A stretch of 27,445 bases of DNA from assembly GCA_937941715.1 (NCBI GenBank), contig CALDGX010000201.1, positions 1 through 27,445 of the forward strand. Reading direction: 5' to 3'. Within the stretch, counting starts at the first letter, position 1. Every line of letters begins with the position of its first letter. Positions 15,067 through 22,229 of the stretch are shown here, in pieces. Source of the DNA: an uncultured Chloracidobacterium sp. GTDB taxonomy: Bacteria; Acidobacteriota; Blastocatellia; Pyrinomonadales; Pyrinomonadaceae. Position numbers and translations under genes: made by a program. The notes beneath the pieces are model-generated. The model searched no databases and was not told where the DNA came from. It saw nothing but the letters and a program-made list of their open reading frames with translations.

Positions 15067-15699
15067 TCAGCAGTATTGATGCCTCGAGGCATCGAAACTA
15101 TCAAGGATACCCTGAATCGAGCCGCTTTGTCTATCTAACAGCTGCCGTTCGGCAAGTATGATCGACGCGATCTGACGCGTCGCGGCCGGCAGTTCTTCGT
15201 TTACGACGACATACTTGAAACGCGAATACTGCATCACCTCATTGAAGGAATTTCGCAGCCGCGTTTCGAGTTCGGCCTGGTCCTCGGTCGCACGGGCGGT
15301 AAGGCGGGCCTTGAGCACCTCGAATGAGGGCGGCAAAATGAAGATGCTGATACACTCACCGCCGAGCTTTTCCATGATCTGGACCGCACCCTGGACGTCC
15401 ACCTCGACGATCAGGTCCTTGCCGGTCTGAAACACCTTTTCACTCGCCCGCATCGAGGTTCCGTAAAGATTGCCGTGGACCTCGGCATACTCGAGAAACT
15501 CGCCCTCGTCGATCAGATCCTGAAATTCCTCACGGGTCACAAAGTGATATTCACGACCGTCCTCCTCGCCAAACCGCTGCGACCGCGTCGTGTACGATAC
15601 CGAATATCCGAGCTCGGGCATGATGCCGCGCACCTCTTTGATGAGCGTGCCTTTGCCGCCGCCCGACGGAGAACTGATGATGATAAATCGGCCTAGCAT
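15067..15699 (-). CDS. gmk: guanylate kinase
   Basis: This 210-residue cytoplasmic enzyme phosphorylates GMP to GDP with ATP. The P-loop is SSPSGGGKGT (about 9-18); most family members have S-G-P-S-G-A-G-K-S-T. The GMP-binding block follows: SYTTRSQRFGEEDGREYHFV (35-54). DLIVEVDVQGAVQI (about 94-107) and the ILPPS segment complete the fold. Length is typical. It starts 3 nt after yicC ends and is followed by rpoZ. Confidence 0.95.
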   Translation of the reverse strand: MLGRFIIISSPSGGGKGTLIKEVRGIMPELGYSVSYTTRSQRFGEEDGREYHFVTREEFQDLIDEGEFLEYAEVHGNLYGTSMRASEKVFQTGKDLIVEVDVQGAVQIMEKLGGECISIFILPPSFEVLKARLTARATEDQAELETRLRNSFNEVMQYSRFKYVVVNEELPAATRQIASIILAERQLLDRQSGSIQGILDSFDASRHQYC

Positions 15700-15702
15700 T
15701 TT

Positions 15703-16581
15703 CTACTCAACATTCTGCACCTGTTCGCGAATTTTCTCAATTTCGCTTTTGATCGCAAGTGCATTTTCTTTGACCGCCATGTTGTTGGTCTTGGATGTGA
15801 TGGTGTTGGCCTCGCGGTTAAGTTCCTGCGTCAGGAAATCAAGGCGTTTGCCGACATCCTTGTCCTCGGACATGATCGAACGAAAATGGTCGATGTGCGT
15901 CCTCAGACGAGTGATCTCCTCGGAAATATCGGCACGGTCGGCGAGATACGCGACCTCCTGAGCCAGGCGGCCCTGATCGATGTCGATCTGCGACGCGGTT
16001 TTGGCGAGCATATCGTTCATTCGTTTGATCAGGCGTTCGTGGTACTCAGCGGCGACCTTTGCCGACTCTTCTTCGATCGCGGGCAAGCGGGACTCGATGC
16101 CCGTCAGGCGAGAATTTAGTTCATCAGCAAGAGCTGCCCCTTCGCTTTCACGCATCTTCTCGAGGTCGTCGAGGGCGTCGTTCAGAACGGTTTCGATAGC
16201 GGCGAAAAACTCGGGGCCGGCCTCGGCCTTGCTCGGAATGACGACATTGGGCAAACGGGCGATGACGTTGAGGTCCGGTTCGCCCGCGAGGTCAAACTCG
16301 TCCTTCATCGACCGCATCGCCGCCAAATAGCCGGTGATCATCGGCCGATTGATCTCGTAGCTGACCTCGTTGCTTCGCTCGTACTGCAGATTCACATCTA
16401 CACGGCCTCGCGAAAGCCGATTGCCGATCGTGCGCTTGATGGCGGTCTCAAGCGATTGAATTTCGCTCGACAGACGCAGGTTGACGTCCAGGAAGCGGTT
16501 ATTCACCGTCTTAAGTTCGACAGTTATCGAAAAGTCATCACCGGCCGCGGTAGCACGGCCAAAACCGGTCATTGATCTCAT
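15703..16581 (-). CDS. yicC: YicC/YloC family endoribonuclease
   Basis: This 292-residue member of the YicC/YloC family starts with the hallmark MRSMTGFGRA. Conserved blocks include ELKTVNNRFLDVNLRLSSEI (22-41), RGRVDVNLQYE and a C-terminal region with EEITRLRTHIDHF and GKRLDFLTQELNREANTITS. E. coli YicC is reported as an endoribonuclease involved in RNA turnover. The start ATG overlaps the TGA of the preceding ABC exporter gene (ATGA), so translation is probably coupled. Its place just before gmk is widely conserved. Confidence 0.93.
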   Translation of the reverse strand: MRSMTGFGRATAAGDDFSITVELKTVNNRFLDVNLRLSSEIQSLETAIKRTIGNRLSRGRVDVNLQYERSNEVSYEINRPMITGYLAAMRSMKDEFDLAGEPDLNVIARLPNVVIPSKAEAGPEFFAAIETVLNDALDDLEKMRESEGAALADELNSRLTGIESRLPAIEEESAKVAAEYHERLIKRMNDMLAKTASQIDIDQGRLAQEVAYLADRADISEEITRLRTHIDHFRSIMSEDKDVGKRLDFLTQELNREANTITSKTNNMAVKENALAIKSEIEKIREQVQNVE

Positions 16582-18386
16582 ATCGTATTCTCGGGCTCCG
16601 GGCCGATCTGCGACTCGGAGGCAAATTGTATATCGTAAAGCGTCCTGTAACGCCCGCCGGCAGCGAGGAGTTCGTCATGCGTACCCGATTCGACGATCCG
16701 TCCCTTTTCCATCACGACTATCCGATCGGCTCGCTGGATGGTTGAGAGACGATGGGCGATGACGACCGACGTTTTGTCGTGTGTCAGGTTGCTCAGGGCA
16801 CGCTGCACGAGGCGTTCGCTCTCGGTGTCGAGTGCCGACGTGGCCTCGTCCAGGATCAGCACCGGAGCGTTGACAAGCACGGCCCGGGCGATAGCGATAC
16901 GCTGTCGCTGTCCGCCGGAAAGCATCGTTCCGCGTTCGCCAACCTGTGTGTCGTAACCATTTGGAAGCTGCTCAATAAAGTCGTGAGCGAAGGCGACGCG
17001 GGCAGCATTTTCGATCTCTTCCTGCGTCGCGTCCGGTTTGCCGTATGAGATGTTGTAGGCGACGGTATCATTGAACAAGACCGTTTCCTGCGTCACGAGT
17101 GCGATCATCCGTTTGAGGCTGACGATCCGGGCATCACGAATGTCGATGCCGTCCCAGGTGATCGAACCGTCGGTCGGGTCATAGAGCCGCTGGATGAGTT
17201 TGATCAGGCTGGATTTGCCGCCGCCGCTCTCACCTACGAGAGCGATCATCGAGCCTTTCGGGATCTCGAGATCGATTTTCTCCAGGATCTGTTTGTCGCT
17301 GTTGCGGTACTTGAATGACACGTTGTTGAGACGTATAGCATCCGAAAGCACCGGCAGATCCGCGGCATTCGGCTTTTCGGGCATGCGGTCCTCTTCGTCC
17401 AGAATGTCCCAAACATCGCGAGCCGACGCGAATGCCTTTGAGATCTCGTTATGCTGGCGTGAGATCTTACGCATCGGGTCGTAGCTTCGGAACAGAAAAA
17501 ACAGGAAAGTGAAGAACTGTGCCGAATCCATCCTGCTGGCATTTATCTCACGCAATCCGAAATAAAAAAGCACCACGAGGGCAACCACGCCGATTATGTC
17601 GATGGTCGGCGGCGAAATGGCCGCTATCCTGAATCCGCGTAAATTCGCGTTCGAGATAACGCGGGCCATTTTTGCGAATCTGCCGTTCTCGCGCTCCTCG
17701 GCAACATAAGCCTTGACGATCTGGTGATTGGCGATCGCTTCCTGGGCGGTGTCTGTTAGCGACTTATTGCCCTCGACCGCCTCATGCGAAAGTGCCCGGA
17801 GCCGCCGGCTGAACTGCGATGTCAATAACCCGATCACCGGGCCGAGCACCATCGCCCCGAGCATCAGGCGCCAATTGAAATAGAACGCCGCCGAGATGAA
17901 AAAAACGAGCATGAAAGACTCGCGAAGCACGTCACGCAAATTGGCCGAAACCGCGAGTTCGATCGCGGCACAATTAACGATCAGCCGCGAGACCAGAAAA
18001 TTTGTACGATGATTTTCGAAGAATGACGCTGACTGATTTAGAAGATGATCGTACAGTTCCTGCCGCAGACGCAGGACAGCCGTTTGTCCGATCTTCGCCA
18101 TCAGGTAAGAAGAAAAATACTCGGAAATGCCCTTGCAAACAGTGAAGGTGAAGAGCAGAACCGAGATGACGACCCAGGCCCGCATCCAGTCGTCTTTCGG
18201 GATCAGGCTATTGAGGTCAAATATCGTCTTTGATCCCTGCCCGGGCAAAAATTGGTCGAAGATCGGAACGAGCAAAGCACCGGTGGCGGTTTCGAATACC
18301 GCGACCAGGACCATCGCGACGAGGGCCATCATGAAGATGAACCAATGCGGCCGAACGTATCTGAGCAGTCGTTTAAGATCTTCCAT
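16578..18386 (-). CDS. MsbA-like ABC exporter (fused permease and ATPase)
   Basis: This 602-residue half-transporter is predicted to export lipids or other hydrophobic substrates at the inner membrane as a homodimer. The N-terminal 300 residues hold about six membrane segments. The ATPase domain has Walker A GESGGGKS (385-392), Q-loop LVTQE, signature LSGGQ (489-493), Walker B VLILDE and the H-loop IAHRLS. The length and layout fit MsbA/lipid A exporters, but multidrug exporters of the same type cannot be separated by sequence alone. ATG 18386 was chosen; a TTG four codons upstream is the alternative. It heads the operon with yicC, gmk and rpoZ, and its start codon overlaps the -35 of the divergent OmpA-type gene. 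Confidence 0.88.
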   Translation of the reverse strand: MEDLKRLLRYVRPHWFIFMMALVAMVLVAVFETATGALLVPIFDQFLPGQGSKTIFDLNSLIPKDDWMRAWVVISVLLFTFTVCKGISEYFSSYLMAKIGQTAVLRLRQELYDHLLNQSASFFENHRTNFLVSRLIVNCAAIELAVSANLRDVLRESFMLVFFISAAFYFNWRLMLGAMVLGPVIGLLTSQFSRRLRALSHEAVEGNKSLTDTAQEAIANHQIVKAYVAEERENGRFAKMARVISNANLRGFRIAAISPPTIDIIGVVALVVLFYFGLREINASRMDSAQFFTFLFFLFRSYDPMRKISRQHNEISKAFASARDVWDILDEEDRMPEKPNAADLPVLSDAIRLNNVSFKYRNSDKQILEKIDLEIPKGSMIALVGESGGGKSSLIKLIQRLYDPTDGSITWDGIDIRDARIVSLKRMIALVTQETVLFNDTVAYNISYGKPDATQEEIENAARVAFAHDFIEQLPNGYDTQVGERGTMLSGGQRQRIAIARAVLVNAPVLILDEATSALDTESERLVQRALSNLTHDKTSVVIAHRLSTIQRADRIVVMEKGRIVESGTHDELLAAGGRYRTLYDIQFASESQIGPEPENTI

Positions 18387-18413
18387 TGCCAATCGCAAAT
18401 ACTTGAATATACT
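18386..18413 (+). promoter_or_regulatory. sigma70-type promoter for the OmpA-family gene
   Basis: TTGCCA (18386-18391) and TATACT (18408-18413) each match the consensus at 5 of 6 positions, with a 16-nt spacer. Transcription would start near 18420, about 90 nt before ATG 18513. The -35 element overlaps the start codon of the divergent exporter gene. Confidence 0.6.
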
Positions 18414-18512
18414 TTAGTTGAGCCGTTGATGTCCAAGTTCTTAAGGTTGCAACCCGTATTTGAATTATGGCATCTTTTCCTAAGTACTTCCTTTAATCCA
18501 CTCATAAGTAAT

Positions 18513-20066
18513 ATGAAAAAAAACTCTATCGCGACGATCGCTATCATTTTTCTGCTTATTTTGGGAACGTCGGCTGCGGTGTTTGGTCAGGTGGACGTGC
18601 CGAGGCGGACGACGGCCGTCACCTATCCGCTGGACGAACTGGTAATGGTACAGTTTCGCGGCACTACCCGATTTCCTCGAATGAAGGGCGAAGCCCGCGT
18701 AAAGCGGACCAGCCGAAACGGTACGCAGGTAGAATTGTCGGTATCAAAGATGCCGAGGCCGTTTGAGTTGGGTGCGGGGTACGCTACTTATGTGGTCTGG
18801 GCGATATCGCCCGACGGGTCGATCGACAATCTGGGAGAGATAAAACGGCGGGGCTTTTTTGAGTTCGATTCAAAGATCACCGTGACCACGCCGCTCCAGA
18901 CCTTTGCAATTATCATCACGGCAGAACCTCATTTTCTCGTCCGGCGGCCAAGCCAGGAGATAATGATGGAAAATCTCAACCCTTATACGACGACCGGAAA
19001 GGTGATCAGCACGACGCCGGCGGTGCAGTATTTTGGCAACTCGAGCGATTTTTTCCGTGACTCGCGAACGCCTGAGATCGCCGAGGTCGACTATGCCAAA
19101 ACACCGTCGACCATACTGCAGGCTAAGCAGGCCATCGCTCTCGCAAAATTTGCGGGAGCCGAGCGTGATGCGGCTGAGGAACTTCGTGAGGCCGAGGTTT
19201 TGTTTCAGAACGCAGATGCGGCTTGGAAAGCCGGCCGCGACGCCGAGTCGGTCGATATCGCGGCCCGTCAATCGATAAGTGCGTCGGTCAAGGCTGAAAC
19301 TACCGCTCAGGTCCGTAATGAAGCACGCGAAAAGCGTAATGAAAAATCCCGGTCTGACGCCGAAGCACGACGTGCAGAAGAACGATTCCTGGACTCACAG
19401 AATCAGATCGATGACCTTAAGGCCGAATTGGCTCGTGAGACCCGAGGCCGAGAACTTGCCGAGCGAGATTCGGCAAACTACCTCACTCAGTTAAAGGAAT
19501 TACGTGATGAGAACGGCAAACTGCGTGAGGAACTCGGGCGAATGCGGCTCGAAGCCGAGAATGCCAAAGCAAAGATCGCCGCGATCGAGAACGAGAAGGC
19601 CGCGGCCCAGGCCAAGGCCGACCGCGACGCAAGATTGGCCAGGATCCGAGCCGGCGAAGGCGAATTGATGAACTCATTGAAAAGGTTCGGCCAGGTCGCA
19701 CGTGTCGATGACGCGATCGTCCTGGTTTTGCCCGAAACGATGTGGGCCGGGTCACGTTCGAGCACGCTGGCAATGCAGTCGGACGGTAAACTGACGTCGA
19801 TCGCCGAGATACTTGCCAATAATCCGGACTATTACATTGCGATCGAATCACACACCGACAATGGCGGGGAACCGGGTGTGTTGCAGAATCTTACCGATAC
19901 AAGAGCGAAGATAGTCGCGGACAAGATCAAGTCGATCGGGGTTGATGAGGCACGTATCCGTGCCCGCGGATTTGCGGATACGATCCCGCTGGTGCCGAAC
20001 ACAACAGCCGCGAACAAGGGCAAGAATCGTCGAATGCACATTATTCTGACGCTGCCGACCGAATAG
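18513..20066 (+). CDS. OmpA-family envelope protein with coiled coil
   Basis: In this 517-residue protein the signal peptide covers residues 1-25 (MKKNSIATIAIIFLLI, cleavage near VFG). Next comes a beta-rich N-terminal domain (about 26-150). A long Glu/Arg/Ala-rich coiled coil spans about 205-370 with heptad-like periodicity. A C-terminal OmpA/MotB-like domain (about 400-517) holds SHTDNGG and LTDTRAKIVADKIKSIGV, the usual peptidoglycan-binding core. It probably links the outer membrane to the cell wall across the periplasm. ATG 18513 was chosen because it begins the signal peptide; the open frame extends upstream to 18252 through the divergent gene's start, which is not credible. It converges with the orphan ABC ATPase gene 21 nt downstream. 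Confidence 0.88.
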   Translation: MKKNSIATIAIIFLLILGTSAAVFGQVDVPRRTTAVTYPLDELVMVQFRGTTRFPRMKGEARVKRTSRNGTQVELSVSKMPRPFELGAGYATYVVWAISPDGSIDNLGEIKRRGFFEFDSKITVTTPLQTFAIIITAEPHFLVRRPSQEIMMENLNPYTTTGKVISTTPAVQYFGNSSDFFRDSRTPEIAEVDYAKTPSTILQAKQAIALAKFAGAERDAAEELREAEVLFQNADAAWKAGRDAESVDIAARQSISASVKAETTAQVRNEAREKRNEKSRSDAEARRAEERFLDSQNQIDDLKAELARETRGRELAERDSANYLTQLKELRDENGKLREELGRMRLEAENAKAKIAAIENEKAAAQAKADRDARLARIRAGEGELMNSLKRFGQVARVDDAIVLVLPETMWAGSRSSTLAMQSDGKLTSIAEILANNPDYYIAIESHTDNGGEPGVLQNLTDTRAKIVADKIKSIGVDEARIRARGFADTIPLVPNTTAANKGKNRRMHIILTLPTE

Positions 20067-20087
20067 CTGCGAGTTAGGGAGGGACGA

Positions 20088-21026
20088 CTAGTCTTTGAGG
20101 ACCAAGATTCGATGCGGCGGCATACCGATCATACATTCTTCGCCGATATTTAGGCCGACGACACGAAAGACACGTGCCGATAGGCGAAGGCCGCCGGCGT
20201 CGAGATCGATCAGCGTGGTTTCGCCAAAAAAGCGAATTCCGGTGACGACCGCTTTTAGCAGGTTATCCTCGGGAAACGAGGCTCCGAACGTGATCGAAAT
20301 GTGCTCGGGCCGGATCGCGAGTGTCACATTCTTATTGATCGCCCCGATCCGGTGATTTTCGGTGGGCTGAGCAAAAAGGCGGTGCTCGCCATCGATCGAA
20401 AAGAACTCAGGCATCTCGGCGTTTGTCGAGGTCAGACGACGGGCGGCAAAAAGGTTGTTTCGACCGACTATAGCCGCGACGTCCGACGATAACGGGTTTT
20501 CGTATATCTCCTGCGGAAAACCCACCTGGCGGGCGTAACCGTCCACTAAAACGACCATTCGATCGCATAGCCCCGCTATTTGCTGAAAGTCCGACGAAGC
20601 GAATATTACAGTCTTGCCGCTCGCGGCCGTCTCCCGCAGCCGATCGAACATTCGTTCGCGAATCGCTTCGTCGATCCCGGCGAATGGCTCATCGAATAGC
20701 AGCACCGTCGCCCTGTTGTCCAGTGAACGCTCGAACTCGCTGATCCTGGCCTGTCCTGAGGACATTCCGGGCGCCCTCTTTCCGAATATTGACGCGATAC
20801 CGCCGTCCCTTTTCTCCTGGGCGAGATGCGCGGCCGCTCCGCCAGTATCGATCCTTCCGCCGTTGATCGGTTCGGTGCCGGCGATACATCTGAGCAAAGT
20901 GGTCTTGCCGGCGGCGGTGCCGCCAAAAATGCCGAAAATCTTACCGTCGCCGGCATCGAGGTCGATGTCGCGAAGGGCCCAGTTGTTTCCGTAGCGTTTA
21001 GAGAGCTGCTCGATTCGAAGAGGCAT
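20088..21026 (-). CDS. orphan ABC ATPase with TOBE-like C-terminus and reduced nucleotide-binding domain
   Basis: This 312-residue protein is laid out like MalK/UgpC/PotA-type importer ATPases. Walker A is GGTAAGKT (35-42), Walker B VLLFDE (108-113), the D-loop region AGID, and a C-terminal TOBE-like region (about 190-312) contains IRPEHI. It departs from the family in three ways. The distance from the Walker A Lys41 to the signature is only about 50 residues instead of about 90, so most of the helical subdomain and the usual Q-loop region appear to be missing. The signature is MSSGQ instead of LSGGQ. The switch His is replaced (ASSD at 143-146). No permease or binding-protein gene is nearby. 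It may be a regulator, a degenerate ATPase or the partner of a distant permease. Confidence 0.7.
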   Translation of the reverse strand: MPLRIEQLSKRYGNNWALRDIDLDAGDGKIFGIFGGTAAGKTTLLRCIAGTEPINGGRIDTGGAAAHLAQEKRDGGIASIFGKRAPGMSSGQARISEFERSLDNRATVLLFDEPFAGIDEAIRERMFDRLRETAASGKTVIFASSDFQQIAGLCDRMVVLVDGYARQVGFPQEIYENPLSSDVAAIVGRNNLFAARRLTSTNAEMPEFFSIDGEHRLFAQPTENHRIGAINKNVTLAIRPEHISITFGASFPEDNLLKAVVTGIRFFGETTLIDLDAGGLRLSARVFRVVGLNIGEECMIGMPPHRILVLKD

Positions 21027-21083
21027 TACTTTATTGAAATTGGAACTTTACCAAGGCTTTGCCGTGCAAAGAAAAGTATGCTT

Positions 21084-21112
21084 TTGTCATCAAATTAACG
21101 CAAGTATAGACT
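21084..21112 (+). promoter_or_regulatory. candidate promoter for the small hydrophobic protein gene
   Basis: TTGTCA (21084-21089) matches -35 at 5 of 6 positions. It is followed after 17 nt by TAGACT (21107-21112), or after 15 nt by TATAGA. Transcription would begin only a few bases before ATG 21122, which would give a nearly leaderless message. No good ribosome binding site precedes that ATG. Confidence 0.35.
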
Positions 21113-21121
21113 AGGGCTTGG

Positions 21122-21397
21122 ATGAGTGAAAAGAAACACAGTATTAAACGGAAGCTTGCTCACGCAGGCGGCTGGCAGGTCGCCAAACGCGTGGCCAAGA
21201 CAATCCCGTTTGGCGGGACTGCAGTCGCAATACTGTTGGTCGGCAGCGACATTCGCAACAAGGGTTTGGTAAAAGGCGTTATCAATTCGGGGATCGATGC
21301 GATCCCTATTGTGGGACTTGCAAAAAACGCGGTCGAGTTGGTACGGGGTGATTTTATCGCGGACAAGCCAAAATCATCGGAGAAGAGATCAAAATGA
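21122..21397 (+). CDS. small protein with a hydrophobic glycine-rich core
   Basis: This 91-residue protein was not assigned to a named family. It is basic at both ends. In the middle are two hydrophobic stretches rich in small residues, FGGTAVAILLVG (about 30-41) and VINSGIDAIPIVGLAKNAVE (53-72). It could insert in the membrane as a hairpin. Its TGA overlaps the ATG of the next gene (ATGA), so the two are probably translated together. It is divergent from the orphan ABC ATPase gene. Confidence 0.65.
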   Translation: MSEKKHSIKRKLAHAGGWQVAKRVAKTIPFGGTAVAILLVGSDIRNKGLVKGVINSGIDAIPIVGLAKNAVELVRGDFIADKPKSSEKRSK

Positions 21398-22098
21398 AAA
21401 GAGTGAGCGTCAGGAGACAATTGTCGGCGATAGTTTTCGCGATCGGTTGCGTTGTTTTTGTGGCGTCGGGGTCATCCGCGCAGACAGGCCGGAAAAAACC
21501 GACTGCCAGGCCGACACCGACACCGGTCGTGGCGACCGGTGCCGAAATAATCAGTCAGGCCGGCGATCAGTCTCAGCAAATGGTCTTTGTCGAACCGGGA
21601 GCGGTCAAGCAGGCCGACCCGCCGGTCCAGGACCAGACGCAAAAGGTCAAGGAACTTACAGCCCGGATAAAAAAGCTCGAATCGGCACAAGTTAACGAGT
21701 ATGACGAAAAGCAAAAGCGGCTATTGCTCAATCTGGACATTCTTACAAAGGCGGAGCAGCGGGCGGACGGGCTTCGAAAACAGCTCTTTGAAATGATCGA
21801 GAAAGAGAACACGTTAAAAACACGGATCGACCAGATCGAATTTGACAGCCGACCCGAATCGATCAACCGCTCGGCCACTTTTTCGGGCTCGATGAAACCG
21901 GAAGAGATAAGAGAATCACGAAGGCGTTCGCTCGACGCTGAAAAGCAGAACCTGCAATCCTTGCTCGCCGAGGTCCAGGTTTCGCGCGCAAATCTGGCGG
22001 CCACGGTCCAGAGGGCAGACGCGATGGTGGAAAAGCTTCGATTCAAGCTGGAGAAGGAGATCGATGACGCACTGGCGGATCCCAAAGAGGACCAGTGA
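21394..22098 (+). CDS. secreted coiled-coil protein
   Basis: This 234-residue protein has a signal peptide (basic start MKRVSVRRQ, hydrophobic 11-25, likely cleavage after SSA). A Pro/Thr-rich linker follows (about 34-45, ARPTPTPVV). The rest is mostly coiled coil: a first long helix about 80-145 rich in Lys, Glu and Leu, an interruption, and a second about 172-228. No catalytic motif is visible. It may be a periplasmic scaffold partnered with the small hydrophobic protein, with which it overlaps by 4 nt. The family was not recognised. Confidence 0.8.
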   Translation: MKRVSVRRQLSAIVFAIGCVVFVASGSSAQTGRKKPTARPTPTPVVATGAEIISQAGDQSQQMVFVEPGAVKQADPPVQDQTQKVKELTARIKKLESAQVNEYDEKQKRLLLNLDILTKAEQRADGLRKQLFEMIEKENTLKTRIDQIEFDSRPESINRSATFSGSMKPEEIRESRRRSLDAEKQNLQSLLAEVQVSRANLAATVQRADAMVEKLRFKLEKEIDDALADPKEDQ

Positions 22099-22229
22099 CG
22101 GGTAGATCTGCCGCTTTCGCCGGAAAAAAACTCGATAATTGCCTGCAAGTCTACGTCCCTGAGCCGTTCCAAATATAACGAGCGTATTGCGCCCGAAAAA
22201 ATCGTCGTTTGACCCCTCGGAGGCCCACT

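Noticed and set aside
16856..17542. Several short frames inside the ABC exporter on both strands
   Set aside because: They fall within a well-supported CDS and encode basic, motif-free peptides.
18252..18512. Upstream extension of the OmpA-family frame by 87 codons
   Set aside because: The extension runs antisense through the start of the exporter gene, has no signal peptide and precedes the good promoter. ATG 18513 starts a proper signal peptide.
22209..22229. TTG start giving seven extra residues to the VIT-VWA protein
   Set aside because: ATG 22230 has GGAGG 6 nt upstream and begins directly with a signal peptide.
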